Positions 1 to 13,622 are shown, counted from the first letter of the stretch. The stretch: 64,000 nucleotides of DNA from Larus michahellis (GCF_964199755.1 NC_133897.1:12116992-12180991), one strand, 5' to 3'. Program-made: numbers and translations. The notes: a model not told the origin generated them from the letters alone.

Positions 1-1622
1 TTAGCTTTGATCTTGTAGTTTAAAATCACAGGGAACTGGGGTAATCTTTTACTGAGCTGGATCTTAGAGAAAAATGAATATTTAAATTTTGAAGTTTGCA
101 CATTTCATCTTTGTCCTAACATGAGTGCTTGTAACAAGAATAAGAAAAGCCAAAAAAACAAAACAAAAAAACCCAACTACCTTTATTCATACTCGGAATT
201 ATGAGGCATACAAATTTCTTTATTGTGCGCCCCCCCTTCGGCCTCCCCAATCCAACGTCATTCGACCGCCTATGATCTGGTGTCACCTGGTCCATTGTAA
301 CTTGATAATAAAAGGAGAAAAAGCACTTAAGTTTCACAGAAGCCGTTATGTTTGTAGTAATGGGTCATTGCCTAATAATGAGCTCCATCACTGTACTCAG
401 AATGAAGAATAATGCATGTTAATTTTCTTGTATTAAAGATGCCGTGATTTGTAAAAAGTCTGTATTTTGCGGAATGTCTGGATTAAGAAGCATTACCAAT
501 AGGAATGGATCGATAGTTGAAAAATGATTTTCTTTTTGTTTGTTTTATATATAGATATATGAATTGCATCCATGTTCAGAGACAATTTTTTAAATAGATG
601 TAAAGCTTACTTAAATAGCTTTTCTTTTAAAGTGTCTCCGCATTTTAGTTTCTTTCAAAGATTGGTCTTAGACTGAGTCATATGCCCATTAATCATCCAG
701 CTATTTTTTTGAGAAGTTAGAGGAATAATTTGTAAATATTTATTTAGATCTTTGATATTTATTGAAAGCAATTACATGATGGAACGATGGAAGCTGAAGA
801 ATCAGGAGGAAAGCCTTTAAAAAAGTTTTCTCTAGGATTTGTCAGGGTCATTGTAAAGATGAAAATATAACTAAGACTTCTGTGAACTACCACTGAAATC
901 CTGATCTTTTTTACTTACAGTGGTGATGTAAGTTAATTGACTAGATACTGCCAAATAATGCCCAATACGTTGCAGAAATTAAGTGGTAAGTTGATTGGAA
1001 AAAATAGGAAGTAGATGGTAACTTGTATTACCACAGCTACGTTATTGCCTGATAAATGTGTAATTAACTTTTGTCGCCTCTGTGTTGTGACTGTAAAACA
1101 CTTCACAACTAAAAAAAATCAATCTATCTTGTTCGATTACTTTACGAGTTCCAAAACTTCGATCCACCCCTATGAAAGCAAGTTATTGTGGAAATATTTT
1201 TGGTGTAAAATCATTCCAGAATATGTAATATTTAACTGATAGCTGCATGAAAGTAAGATTCGTGTTACTTTGGCTTTTTTGTCTCTGTTGACACGGTTGC
1301 ACATTTCCAAGTTACTACAGCGTGAAAACTGTGTGTTTTAAAGAAAAAAAAACAAAACAAAAAAAAAAGATTGTGGCCTGGTTTTGTATAAGTTTTAGGT
1401 AAAATTACAATTGATTGTTTTAGGAATCATGATTTAAAATTAATTTTTCTGCAAATCATAAAGCTATATTAAAGTGTTGAGCTTAGCCACTATGCACATT
1501 GTAATTATTCATTGTGGCTGTCCAGTTTATGATGCATTCTGGCATTTTGTAAGCTGCTCTGACTAGCAATATATAGAGTCATTTAATGTGTTAACATTGG
1601 TTAATAAATGTATTTAAAAAAA
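1..1622 (+). other. ZMYND11: 3' UTR end of an upstream plus-strand gene, probably ZMYND11
   Basis: This stretch is AT-rich, lacks a convincing coding frame, and reads like the end of a long 3' UTR. It carries T- and A-runs and a canonical AATAAA at 1603-1608, followed about 10 bases later by an A-rich run. Composition then switches abruptly to GC- and CpG-rich DNA from about 1640. An ATTAAA near 432-437 could be an earlier cleavage signal. The gene name rests on synteny only: DIP2C is the next gene, on the opposite strand, and in other vertebrates the ZMYND11 3' end faces the DIP2C 3' end. ZMYND11 encodes a chromatin reader with a C-terminal MYND zinc finger, and none of that coding sequence is present here. 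It could instead be an unrelated noncoding transcript. Confidence 0.5.
1603..1608 (+). terminator. Polyadenylation signal AATAAA
   Basis: A canonical AATAAA lies at the edge between an AT-rich UTR-like stretch and GC-rich intergenic DNA. An A-rich run starts within about 10 bases, at the expected cleavage distance. It probably ends the upstream plus-strand transcript, likely ZMYND11. Confidence 0.6.
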
Positions 1623-2827
1623 ACCCCTCACTGAAAGTTGTTGATTTTGGCTGGTTGTCCACGCGTCCTTGGGTGGGCGTGCGTCCGGCTGCTCCTCTTA
1701 CGTCTCCTTGTCGGGACGGACCCGGCTGTGGATGGGGCTCGCGGGGACCTTACTCCTGACTCGCGCTGAGCTGGCAGGTCCCTGCGAGGGCTTGAGCGGA
1801 AAACACACATCTCGGCACCGAAAACCAGCCTTTTCGGCCCATTCAGGGCCAGCAGCCCCCCAGAGCCGTGTCCCTCATGTTCTGGCTTTAACGCCAGGTC
1901 GGCAGCCGGGGGGGCTCACAGACCCCCTCTCCAGCAGCCCCCCGCCTCCCTAACCCAGCCACCACCCCTGAGCCTGCGCCTGTTCTATGTTTTATTAATG
2001 AAATAATTTTATCCAAAGGGACTGAGGGGACTCTGTGAATCCAGCTGGAACGGCGGCAGCGTTCATCCTACAAATACGGCCCTGAGACGGTCTCTCTCCC
2101 TTATTTTGAAGTCAGGACTCGCTGCCGGCGGGGTGCCCGAGGGAGCCGGGGGCCGTGCTGGTGCTGCTGCCCACGGGGCAGGGCCCACGGACACCCTCAA
2201 GAGAAAGGGACGTTTGGGGACGAGCCACAGTCAGGGAAGTTGTCGTGGAGCCCTGTTGTGACTTCAGGGCAGCAGGAGGGACACTGGGAATCGGTTTCTC
2301 TGTGGCAATTAAGAACTTCCCTGTGGGAATTAAGACCTGGCAAGACCTGCTAGTTAGTCCCAAGGGGAGGGGGAAAATAAAAAATTGTATTTTAAATATT
2401 TAAAGATCCCTCAAAAGACTCTTTCAATATTTTACTATCCAAACTTTTCTCTTCTTACAGGAGCCATAGCATTTTACACAAGAGTGCAAATTTTATTAAT
2501 TCGTCTTGCTGAAACTCGATTAAATACAAATAACCGGCGCAGCGCACATATTGCAAACGGGTCATTTATGGTGGCTTGAGCCGGCAAAGCCAGAGCAGGA
2601 AGAAGCCACGTCCCCGGTGAGCTCCTTTCCCTTCTCCCCTTTCGGTAGCCGCGGTCAGCCCCCAGGCACAGCACCGGCACCGGCACCACTGGCAGAAATC
2701 CCACTGGAAACACTCGCCCTGCTTCCCTGCTGTGTTCGAGCGTCACCAGTGGGGCCGGTATTGGGACCAAACAGGTGAAATGCTTTGGAAGTGCCACAGC
2801 AGCTTTCCACCCCCAACCCCCGCCGCC

Positions 2828-2946
2828 GTACCCATCGCACATCCTTCTGTCACCCGCCGTACCCCACCACACGTCCAGACCTCTGTCATCCCCTGTACCC
2901 CGTCACACGTCCCTCTGTCACCCCCTGTACCCCGTCACACGCCCCA
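2828..2946. repeat. Short C-rich minisatellite, about four imperfect units
   Basis: Units of 31 to 36 bases begin with GTACCC at 2828, 2859, 2895 and 2927. Each continues with a CACACGTCC-like and a CTGTCACCCC-like segment. The third and fourth units are the most alike. This is a local tandem expansion in GC-rich intergenic DNA and accounts for the proline- and serine-rich frames read through it. Confidence 0.75.
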
Positions 2947-4260
2947 CGCTGGGCCCTGTCACTGCCACCCCTGCAAAGCGGAGGAGGACGTCGGTCCTTG
3001 CGGTGCCCCAGAAGCCCCTTCCACGGCGGCCCTCGGGGCGAGCAGGGGCTGGGCCGAGCTGCTGCGTCGTCACCCCGGGGACGGGGCTGCACCTCGGTGC
3101 CTCCGGAGCATCAGGCCTAAAGGCACCATTTGGCTTTTTATCGTTGGCTTTTCCTATGTTTTATCATTATGATTTTTATCATTAACATTATTGTTGCTGT
3201 TAATGAATAATTGCAACGCTGGCGATTATCCCGTTTTAATAAGCAGGAGCAGTGGTTCCTGCCTCCTGCGTCCTTTAGGTGGAGCGAGCCGCCCAGCTCC
3301 GGGCTCCTTTGCCTTTCCAGAGCTGAAATGACCGAGTACGTGAAACATGTTTGGGATTTGTTACCGGGAGTTAGGGGCTGCCCAGCCAATTTTAGCCTCA
3401 CTGAGCCAGAGCACACACGCCATCGGGGCACGTGCTTTCCAAATGCTTTCAGAAATCAAATTGAGGGGGGCAAGGGGTGTGTGTCAAAATCAGAAAGGCC
3501 CTTCCTGCGTTGTTTCATGTTAAGGAAATTCAATTGCAAGTGGAAAAGTCCATCCATTTGTCAGAATATTTTTGGTTTTAAGTGGGAGATGTTTAAAGGT
3601 AATGTATAAAGAAAAAAACCCACCTATCTTGGACCCTCCAAAACCCTGGAAAAATGGTCGTATTTCCAAAAACCCTATTTCCAAACGTCGAAAGGATCAA
3701 GTGTATGTTAGACTCTGTGTAATGCTCTTTAAAAAAAGAAATGCTGGGTTGCTAAAGGTTCAAAATAGTGAAATCAGAAAGAGAACCCAGAGAAAATGAA
3801 CTCGGAATTGCCCCTCGCGCTCCCGTGGCCGTGCCAGCCCCAGGACCTCTCCCGCCCCACCGCCCTGGGCTGGTAGGGAAGCGCGGCAAGATGCCTTCAG
3901 GTGTGGCAACCAGCGACGGAGGGGCTGGAATTAAACACAGCGGCTGCTTTGGGGGTAATTTTTCCGTGGAAGGGGACTAATAATTGAAGATAATAGAGAA
4001 GAAAGGCCGCGTGAGCGAGAAGGGGCCATGTGAAAAGGCAGAGAGATGTGTTTGTTTACGGAGCCACCGGCCAGTTCCTGTTAACTCCCTGGAAGTGAAA
4101 GCTAAGCTGGCGTAAAGGTTCCATGGAAATAGGATTTGCCCCAGAGAGGTACCTAAAAATAAACTCTAGTTCTGCACAGAGAAGGCGCTGTGAAGCTGGT
4201 TATCCGGAAAGCTTCACTAGTGTTTGGAAAAGGCCTTCTGCAGAAAACAATGTTTATTAA

Positions 4261-4292
4261 TAAAGCCAGAGCACTATAAAGCCAGAGCACTA
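4261..4292. repeat. 16-base perfect tandem duplication
   Basis: The 16-base unit TAAAGCCAGAGCACTA occurs twice head to tail, at 4261-4276 and 4277-4292, next to an AATAAA-containing AT-rich patch. The lack of differences between copies suggests a recent slippage duplication. Confidence 0.9.
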
Positions 4293-5700
4293 TATTTTTT
4301 TAACTGATTTGTTAATGGGAAAATTATCATTTGCAGCCCCGCTTGCTGCCGGGTGAGGTCTCCGGCTCCGCTCCTGCTCCCATGGGAAGAGCCTGTGGGA
4401 GCCGCGATCCCCCCACACTTGGACACACCGAGGCGCTTCTGTCTCCTGCAACGCAGCCTCCAGGGTGGAAAGTGGCTTCATTAAATGCAAAAGGGGAATG
4501 GGTGCCGCGCACACAGCAGCTCTGGAAGCCCCTGTCATCAGGAAAGAGGGGGTTTGCCCGGCGTGGGCCACCCACACGCGCCTCGGCTCATCGGGGCACC
4601 CTGTTAACGGGTGTTGGAGGAATTTCCATTCCGTGTTAGGAGGAACAGGAACCCTTTCCACGCGAGAGCATCCAGACCCCGGCGGCGTGGGCAGCGTGGT
4701 GCAGGCAGGGAGCTGCTCTGCTGCTGCTCAGCCCCGGCAAGGGAACAACACCGGCTCCTTCCCCGAGAACAAGCGCGGGCAGAAACTCTGCCATGCGTGG
4801 CTGAGGCGCTGGAGAGAGAATTTCCTTGGCTGATACAACGCTTGACCCAGTGACGGAGCCTTTCCCTGTCTTGTCACACGTCTGTAAAGACCACGAGTGC
4901 TGGAAAGCCTTTTCTTTTTCCCCTGAAGAAAGGAACGATGTGCAACTCATTGGTGCAATCGCTTGTTATGTTTTTCCTGGGGACGCTGGAGCCAGCAGCA
5001 TTTTAACCCTGGGCTCGCAGTGAGCAGCCGCTCTTTGCCGATGGGGCCGCTGGATGCTGAGCCAGGGCCTGGGACCACCCCCCCCTTCCCACCGGCAGCA
5101 CGGCCCCCGCATCTGGCTGCGATATTTGGATGGGGGCAACGCTGTGCCCGCAAAAAAAGACACCCCAAGCCCTGGAGGTTGTATTTCATCGCGGTCAGTC
5201 GGGGTGACGTGGGGTTTTGGGGCTGGGCAGGGGCTGGGCCCTGCCTCTGGGTGCCGGGTGCCCGTGGGTGAGCCCTGGATCCCATCCGCAGTCCCAGGCG
5301 ACGTGATGGCGCTGCCACTGCAGGGAAAGGGCAACTGGGAATCCAGGCATAAGAGCCACAGGCCCCCCCAAATGCCTCCTCCTGGCGCTGCCACCCTTTT
5401 GCCCTCCTGTGCCGCATCCAGCCCCCCCTGCCCAAGGACCGGCACGGCGACGGCTCAGCATCAGGGACTGACTGAGGAACCAGTGCTGCCCGCGCCACGA
5501 AGGTCACCAGTGCCACCACCCCCCTTTCCCAAAACCCTGCTCGCTGCCCTTGAAAGCTTCCCCAAGGTGTCCCCCAGACAGCCCCTAGCACCCCTCGGGC
5601 TGCGCTCTGTCCCCCCTGGCAGGGGTTTCTCCTGGACAGGACAGGAGAAAGCTTCCCTGGCCCAAAGTCTTTCTATGTCGTAGAAGGCTCCCAGAGGGGT

Positions 5701-8700
5701 ACGCTCTCTGTACAGAATTAGCTGCAGAAATAGAACCTATTTCCAGGCTTTTCTGTAACAGCTTGTTCAGAGTTTGGGGATTCTTCCCCTAATCTCGGTC
5801 TCTGGCCAGCAGCTCCCCGGGCAGAGGGAGTTTCCATCGCTCCCACCTGCGGCAATCGCCCTTTGGAGCAGCAAAGCCATGTCCAGAGCCCCCGTCCCGC
5901 AACAACCCTTGCGTAAAAGAATTTAGAAACTTGTTTCTGTAGGTCACCGCTCAGTGCCTCAGAGGAAAAATTATGGCATTTTTATGGTGAAGTCCTCCAG
6001 CTTGTTGGCTGACCCCAAGTCTTGTGAGCTCCTGGAGCTTGGAAGAGCTTCACTAAATGGCAGCTGCTATGGCTGAAATTCAAAGCAATGTGCGAGCACA
6101 GGGAGGAGGAGGCGGAGGAGGAAGAGGAGGAGGATGAGGAGTACCATTTTGATTTGCCCATGCAGAAGCTGCAATAGGAAGACAGGGTGGCAATTCCAAC
6201 TCTGGAATCTCTATTAACACGACTTCACTGGGGCCCACCGTACAAAAGCGGTGCAAAACTGGGTCCAAAGAAGTAACCATGGGATTTTAGTGGTTTTTTT
6301 TCTGCTTTGACTTTCTTTTATAGTCTACTTTTTTATTTCTCTTAGCAGTCTTTTAATCCGTGGTTTGGTTGTCTTGCTCCTGTGTTCAGAGGAGGAACGC
6401 TCCTGTATAAAGGCACTCACAAAGGGTCACATCCCTCTGACCTCAAAGGTCCCGTGTGACTCTATTGGTGCCACAAAGCGGGGCTCCTCGCCTGGCTTGT
6501 CCCCCGTGGGGCACATGGGGGTTGGGGTGCTCCTCCAGCCCGGCCTCCCCCACGGACTGGGTGCAGGGCACCAGCGCCACCTCAGCCGAGCGGGGCTGGT
6601 GGTGCCCCACTTCAGAAAAGCCCTCCGAGATGTTGTGTACTTCCTCACGGGAACCACACGGCACTGCGAGGGAGCCATATAACTCCTGCTGCTCTTTAAG
6701 GACGTGATGAAAACGCGCTCTCTCGGACATAGAGTTGATCCATTCAAAACTGAAGTCAAATGTGGGCTTAGGGGACAGGTTTTTTGAGGTGGTTTCTTTT
6801 TTTGAACAGTATGACTTGAGGTGCAGGTCTGCACCGAGCCAGTGCTCTCATCGTGTCTTCTAACTATCATTCTTCCTGGGGCTCGGCATTTTCAAATCAA
6901 AACTGGGTAAATAGAACAAATATATTTAACCTAAAATTAAGTCAATCTGTCAGCAAGACTAATTGTAACCTGCATTTCTGGTTGCTTCCTCTGACACACA
7001 CACTTTGTCACGTCTCCCTGGGACTGACACGTTGCGGCCTGACTTTGTGTCTCTCCTGCAGATGTGTTGGCTTTGTTGTGCTGGAGAAGTAAATGGGGCT
7101 GTTGGCTGTAAGCGAAGGGCAACGGAAGTGCACATGTCCCCATGCACGTGTCCCTGTGCACGCACAGCAAAAATGCAGTCGCTCCGCTTTCCCAGGGAGG
7201 CTGCAACCCTGTTATGTGATCCACTGGAAATGGGAGCATTTTAACAAAAGTTTTCATTCAAGAAAAATCTGGGTTTTGTTAGAAAATACTCAAAGTTGAG
7301 TGATCTCTAATAGTCATTTTATTATGGCTTAAAACATCAGTTAAAAGCCTCTTGTTCTGTTAAAAGGCTTTGCCCCGATATGAAAAAGTACTTCCATCCT
7401 TTGAACGAAAATATAATTATAGCTGAGAATACACTTTTTGTGCTTTTTTTTCTTTCTTTTTACTAACCAAAGAGCTGTAAGAGGAAGGAAGGGAAGAACA
7501 TCAGTGTTCCCCATTCCGTTTTTGCTGGCCCTACCCCCACGGCCAGCAGGGTGGGCTGTGGGTTGCCAGGATGGCGGGTGCCCAGCGCCTGCCCTGGCAG
7601 CATCCTGGGGCCGTGGCTCCCCACCGCTGTCAGACCCTGCAAACGCACACGAGTGGGTCTCCTCGCCCCGGCGAGCAGTGGGGAGAGAAGGGGGCACATG
7701 GATAAAAATCCTCCTGCGGATTTCAGCAAAGCATCTGAAACCAAATGTTTGTGAGAGGCGTCCTAGGAATGCTGATAAGCACGTGTGTGTGCAATGGAAA
7801 GTTTAATTCCTGGGCATCTCCTTGGTCACTAATTTCTTTTGGGCAGTTGTTGGCTCAAATTCTCCTCTTCCTCTGCTCCATGAACACTGGCCACGCCACA
7901 CTCCCCTCCCGACCTTGCTTCATGGAAACATGATTTCCTTGCATGCGGCTGCTTTTCTTGCTCTCGTCTCCTCTCAGCACTTCCCGCTTCGGCCCGGCCT
8001 TTCCCTCATACAGACATGTGGGTTCTTTTAGTTTCCCGAACCTTTCAGGTAGCGATAACCTCTGTCCTTGTCTTGCACCACGTCTGTCCTCCTGCCTCCA
8101 TACATTTCCTCTCTTGGGTCTTATCCCAAAGCCCGTTGCCTGAACGCAGCAGGCGGTGGTTCATCCACGCCTCCAGGCTGAACCTGGGCCTGTGAGCTGT
8201 GTCCCAGCACCCAGAGCTCCCTGACCTGCAACGGGCTCACCTAGGTGAGAAAATTAAAATGTCACCCCTAAAATTAGGTGCCTGAGACCAAAGGGTTAGG
8301 TAGTCTCAGTTGACCCTTACCTCCATGTGCACCATCTTCTCTTTTCTGGCCTTGCACCTTCTACACCAAATGCTCTTCCTAAACCTGCCCGTCACTTATG
8401 GCTCCCTCTGCTCTCCTCTTCGGCAGTGATGGCTCAGGACAGCTTTTCTCTCCCTGCCTCTCCCCACCATCTCCAAACCTTCCCCATACGCTGCCACTCA
8501 CACTTGGAAGCCCTTCCCTGCCGTGGTGCTTCCACCGCCTTCGTCCCCTCCTTCAGACCCCTCCACAGGACACTTCCTTGCGTGAAGCCCATCACCGTTA
8601 ATCTGCCAAAGCATAAAGTTAAAGCGAGATCAACTTTGTGCCTTTAGGATCAGCCCGTTAACTGGCCACAGACGTACAAAATTTTGCGATAACTTTAGAA

Positions 8701-10879
8701 ATTATTGTTAATTGTGTTGTGGGATCCCAGGGGCAAAGACATTGGGTTTTTTCCCCCTGGCTGGATCATACAGAAGGCAACAGGACTTTGGCGTTGAAGA
8801 GATCTTGTTGATGAAGACCAGAAAGAAGTATCAGAGTGCTCCTGGTGCCGATTTTGACTGGTGTGATGCAGCATGACCTGCTCAGGGTCATCCATCCATG
8901 GCTGATCTTAAATGTCATTGCAGCATGAGGATGAATGCCGAAAATGCGCAGAAATGGGCTGCTGCTGGTTTGCTGGGTAAGAAAGGGAGAGCTGCTGCTT
9001 CAAAGATGTTGACCTCCGTGAGGTACAGCAGAAAAGAGGCAAGCCTTGAGAGGTGTTTTGGACCAGCTTTAAGGTGATACCCCTCAACAGAGAACAGAAA
9101 AACCCTGGAAAGGAAAGCCTGTTTATCTAAATCATGGCGAGGTGAGGGAGGGCTTTTGGGAAGGTGGGCTGTCAAATGGAGCACTCCGGATACCAAAAAA
9201 ATAGCTCAGGTTGGACTTTTAATTCTTATCTCCAAATGAAGCTATTAATTTCTACTTTCAGAATGTAGAATCTGGTTACGCTTTTTTACCTCTTCAAATC
9301 TCAGCCGGTTTTAAGAAGTTCTTCCATTAACACACAGAAAAAATTCAAAATCGGGGTTGTGTCTCACCCTGGGGCAGTGGGGTCCATTCCCACCGGGATG
9401 CTGTGTCTGGGCTGTACAGCCCAGGCCCCCAGATCCCCACATCCCCCACGGGAGCCCCAGGCAGGGGCCGGTGTCCCCGGGGAGGGCTCGGCCACGGCTC
9501 AGGCCGGCTGCAAAAGGCCGTGCTGGAGAAAGTGAGAACTTCCCCCAAACCCGTCTCTCCTGTGATTTCGTTCACAAGGTGACTGGCGAGAATTCGTTGT
9601 TGATCTTTCTGCACGTGCCCCCCTCCCCGCCGCAGATGATAATGGTGCATAAAGCAAATTTTTGTGTTGAAAAACACAGAAAAAAGCTACAAGGTCTTTT
9701 ATCAAGCTTTTTTCCCAGCTCTTACCTCATTAGGATCAACCTGATAATGAATGAATTATACTGTTCTTATTGTGCACGAAATTATTCTTCTAACCCTATT
9801 ACACATTTGTTGCTGTTGTTGTTGAGATTCCTCACCAGCTTTTCAGCGCTGTGGCCACCATTTGCCAAAATGATTTTTAAAATGTGTACTTGAAAGGTTC
9901 TGACCTTTTAAAAATCCTCCTCACCATTAGCATAAAACATCACAAAATTTGTAAAACTGAATCAGGAACTACAGGCTGTTCTGCCATCCTCTTCCTTCTG
10001 CCAGCCCTGCCCTGCCCTCTCCTCCCAGTTTCTCTGTTGCACTCTCTGCTCTGGAAAACTGTGGATTCTCTGACCTGCACCCACCTCTTGCGATGAGCAA
10101 ACCTCAAATTTCAGCCATCGGAGATGTGATTTTATACCCTGAACTTCTCAGGTGGGCTACCAAAGAAACGAGGACTCAGAATTTCACCCTTTGAAATCAC
10201 TTTTGGAAAATCAGAGCTACGGCCAAACCTCTTCTCTGGGGACGCTGCAACTCAGCGGCTGGCAGCCAGCTCTGAAATCCCGGTATTTTTGGAAAAGGCC
10301 AATGGAAATAGGCAGATCGCATTTCCTGGGGGTTTCATCTGCTCGTCCGAGGCTTCTGAATGGATACGGAGGTTCCAGTCCCACAGGTGTGACCAGGCCG
10401 TTACCCACAGGGTTCCACTGGCAGAAAGCTCCAGCGGAGGTGCGGCACCTGGATCAGTAACTTCAGCCACTGAGCAGCAACGTGTCGTGAGCAAGACCTT
10501 GCAACAAAAGCGATAAGTGACAAATTTGAGGAGTTTTACAGTACTAATGCTTGTTATTGCTTCTCACAAAATGTTACCAAGCTTACAATAATCTTTACAC
10601 TTTCAGCAAAAATGTGAACAGTATATTTGAATATATTAAAAAGAATTAAAAAAACATTTCACAAAAAACATTTGTTGCCATATGAAAGTCTTTCAGCAAT
10701 AAATGCCCACACCAGTATTTAAACATTGTTAAAAGTATAATGATCTGTACTAATAAATTATGCAACAAGAGAGGTAAACAAAATAAAATTACAGTATAGC
10801 TCTCCATGTTCCTCCACCGAGCGTCCGCAGCTCTCGGAAGCTCCATTTTAGATGACTAATTAAGAAACTGATATTTTCA
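5701..10879. other. Intergenic DNA before the DIP2C 3' end
   Basis: This is mixed-composition DNA with GC-rich patches (about 6440-6620, 7500-7690 and 9360-9500) and pyrimidine-rich patches (about 7860-8600). No open frame is flanked by recognisable splice sites or shows a known domain. From about 10530 it becomes AT-rich and resembles the adjoining DIP2C 3' UTR, so that UTR may extend past the limit I chose. Confidence 0.6.
6101..6141. repeat. GGA-rich microsatellite-like tract
   Basis: This is a pure purine run of GGA triplets broken by GAA, GGC and GAT, about 40 bases long, on the plus strand. It is the source of a proline-rich frame on the opposite strand. Confidence 0.85.
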
Positions 10880-10899
10880 GAGCAACAAAAATAAAAGCT

Positions 10900-10905
10900 T
10901 TTATT
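10900..10905 (-). terminator. Probable distal polyadenylation signal of DIP2C
   Basis: AATAAA on the minus strand sits in a near-palindromic context with AAGCTT at its centre, so an AATAAA also exists close by on the plus strand. A T/G-rich stretch follows within about 25 bases on the minus strand, as expected downstream of a cleavage site. Confidence 0.45.
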
Positions 10906-11714
10906 TGTTCATTTGAATATAAAACAGGCGTTATCACAGATGTACAAAGCGTACTGGTGGTTTAACATACAAGAAGGTTGCTGTCCTTTGCACATAAAAA
11001 TTTTTGTTTGAAACTGTGATTGGCTGAGTTTTACATGAATTTCTCTAACCAGTCACCACACTCTATGAAATAACGCTGCTAACATTCAACTGATAAAAGG
11101 GACAGTCTTCCCTTGGGTAAAGTGTCAAGCAGGATTAAATATATATAATAAACAAGCACCATGAGGAATCTGCTCCTGTTTGATTAGTTTTGTGTTTAAA
11201 TGTTCATTGTGTACCCTCTTTTTTTGTGCATGTGCATCAAGTTGATTACATGGTTTTGTCTGACTCCAAAAGCACAAGGTCACAAGACAAACATTTTATA
11301 CATTCTCATGAATGGTTTATCTACAGTACAGTTTCTAATACAGAACAATCCTTCTTTATTGCTCAGTCTGATGGTGCTTAAATGTTTCCTTCCTTTTGCT
11401 TGCACAACAAAACCAGAAACTCAGTTTATCGTTTCTCTTAACTCAGGATTTAACAACCACGGATGACAGGTTGCAGAAGAGAGCTGTTATTACCTGCGTT
11501 TCACAACTGCATTGCAGTTCTTTTATTCTCTACAAATGCAAAGTTGACTTCGTGAAGGTTAAAGTGATGCTTTGAACGCCAGCGAGATTTGTTTTGCAGT
11601 ATTGAGATCAGCGATAGCAGGACTTCACAAGTTAGTTCACACACTGCAATTATGTTTGTAATCAATCAACGTCTTGTCTGAAACCTTACAACAACTTGCC
11701 ATTAAGAACAGATT

Positions 11715-11720
11715 TTTATT
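11715..11720 (-). terminator. Possible internal polyadenylation signal of DIP2C
   Basis: AATAAA on the minus strand, about 2.06 kb past the stop codon. It is a candidate for an alternative, shorter 3' UTR; nothing else in the sequence confirms use. Confidence 0.3.
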
Positions 11721-13622
11721 CTTTTTAGGGAGCAGAAAATGAAGTCGACAAAATATAGGATTGGTCTGCAGAGCATGAATCGGGCTATTCACAGGACGGT
11801 GAAGGCGGAAAGGGTGGTCGGAAAGAAAACGCGTCTGACGTGGCAAGATGCTCTGGACTGTACATGCAGACTAAAACGCCCCTACCTTTTAAAAAGATTT
11901 TAAACACCCAGCATCGAGACTCCCTTATACGTGATATAAACATGGTTACATTTGCCCTGCAACAATCTTAGTCATGCATATCCGGTAATGAGAGCCAGCA
12001 CATGAACGCCATTGGGGACAATAAGAAAAGCATTCTTGGACTGCGGCTGGTAGATCCCACTCGTGATCACCAACGGGTCGATTCAGTTACGGCCACGTGA
12101 AGGAAGGGGAAGGTTTTAAAAAAAGGGGCCCGGGGTGCAGGGAAGACAACAGAACTGGGGAATCAAACCTCTCTTTTATCCAAAGGTAGTAAAATGAAGG
12201 CAGCTGTGATGCATGTTTTCCTACTCTTCTCCCGCGACGGCCTCAGACGGGAGACCGCGGGACGACTCCGTTCTTTACACAGGCAGATCAGTTCCTCCGA
12301 TGTTTTAATGCGTTTAGGGACTAGTTAGCAGATGCACGATTCGTGCCAAACCGGCTGTAGTGACTGTACGCTCCTCTCTGTTAAGGAATAAATTAAAGAC
12401 CATCGAAACAATCGTTTCCTGTAAATGTAAACTGGATGCATTGGCCACCGAGCTACGTGTCCTAGCTGAGAGGCAAATTGATAACTCTGTGCAAATAACC
12501 CCAAAACTTTTCCTTATAGCAATAAAAACACCAACTAAAACAACGAAAAAAAAATTGTGCAACAAAGTTCTGCAGCTAGACAACAGTGCTATTCCTCAAC
12601 CTGCCTTTTCTAAGTCTAACAAGTGTATGCACATGCCAGCACGAATAGTTATTGTTGCCTCCATGGCAAAGAAAAGAAAATTATTGTAGTGCATTTTTAG
12701 TCTTAAATTCATTCACCGCCTTAAAGGCAGCAATAATTCCACTTGCTGGTATCTAGAGGATTCTTTTCGACAGGGATACTTAGCAATCCAGGATTGCTTT
12801 TTTTTTCCAAAAATTTGTGAGTAACATTTGATTATCTACAGTGGGAGACACCATGCAAGTGACAAGTACTGCATTTTAAACTTTAAAATCTTTTGTCATT
12901 AGTGAATTTATATTTCATATATATATATTTGATGTGATACTATCCACTCAAGATAATACAACACTTTGTTTTTATATTAGCAAACATTTCAAGAGTTTAA
13001 TATTCTTGAATGTTTTTTTCTCTTTTATACTTCTAAAGAGATCAAAATAAATTAAACGTTTTGTACATAATTACAGAAGAAGTAGTTAACTTATTTTATC
13101 TTTTTAGTTTAGTACAAAGATATTTGCAAGTTCATTGCCGAAATACCTTATTTATAAATTTCTTCCATTCTAACGCTAACAGCAAAGGCTCTTCGGCCTT
13201 TGGGCTTTCAGCATCTCCGACAGAAAGCTGCAAGGTTTCTAATTGAAAGGTGCTACTTTGGGTATTCTCCTCGTACCACTACACAGTTTCCTAAGATGTG
13301 GGATCTAAAATGGCTTAAGTTAGTAACAGATCTGTATTCATCAGCTTTTTATGACATATTCAAACAAATGAAGAAAACAATTATTTGTGTTAGTATGCAA
13401 ATCTTTTTAAAAGAATCCATTTGGAGGGCAGAATAAAAAAAAAAAAATCTACTTCAGCTTACTTAATGTAAAATACAAAGCCACATTTACTCAAAAAGCA
13501 GTATTGTCCAATAAGCGGGGAAAAAAAAAAAAGTTTAAAATGGGCTTTTCCAACACACTGAAGGGCCTTACCCCATAGTCCTTCTTTTCTAAAATTTAGT
13601 GGTAAAAGAAAACATTTCACAT

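Larger units (their letters stand above)
1623..5700. other. GC- and CpG-rich intergenic stretch
   Basis: Between the two facing gene ends, this block is rich in C and G runs and CpG dinucleotides, unlike the AT-rich DNA on both sides. Several open frames occur on both strands, the longest about 214 codons on the minus strand at 4947-5591. They overlap one another in different frames, show no recognisable motif, and are what high GC content produces by chance. I see no gene here. Confidence 0.7.

Noticed and set aside
125..412. Plus-strand frame of 95 codons in the first 400 bases
   Set aside because: It carries no MYND finger or other ZMYND11 feature and lies in UTR-like sequence.
4947..5683. 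Overlapping open frames of 209 and 214 codons on opposite strands
   Set aside because: Both lie in C-rich, stop-poor DNA. Their proline, glycine and arginine bias follows from composition and neither contains a motif.
8240..8310. Short AAAATTAGGTGCCTGAGACC stretch resembling old repeat cores
   Set aside because: The match is too short and too degenerate to assign.
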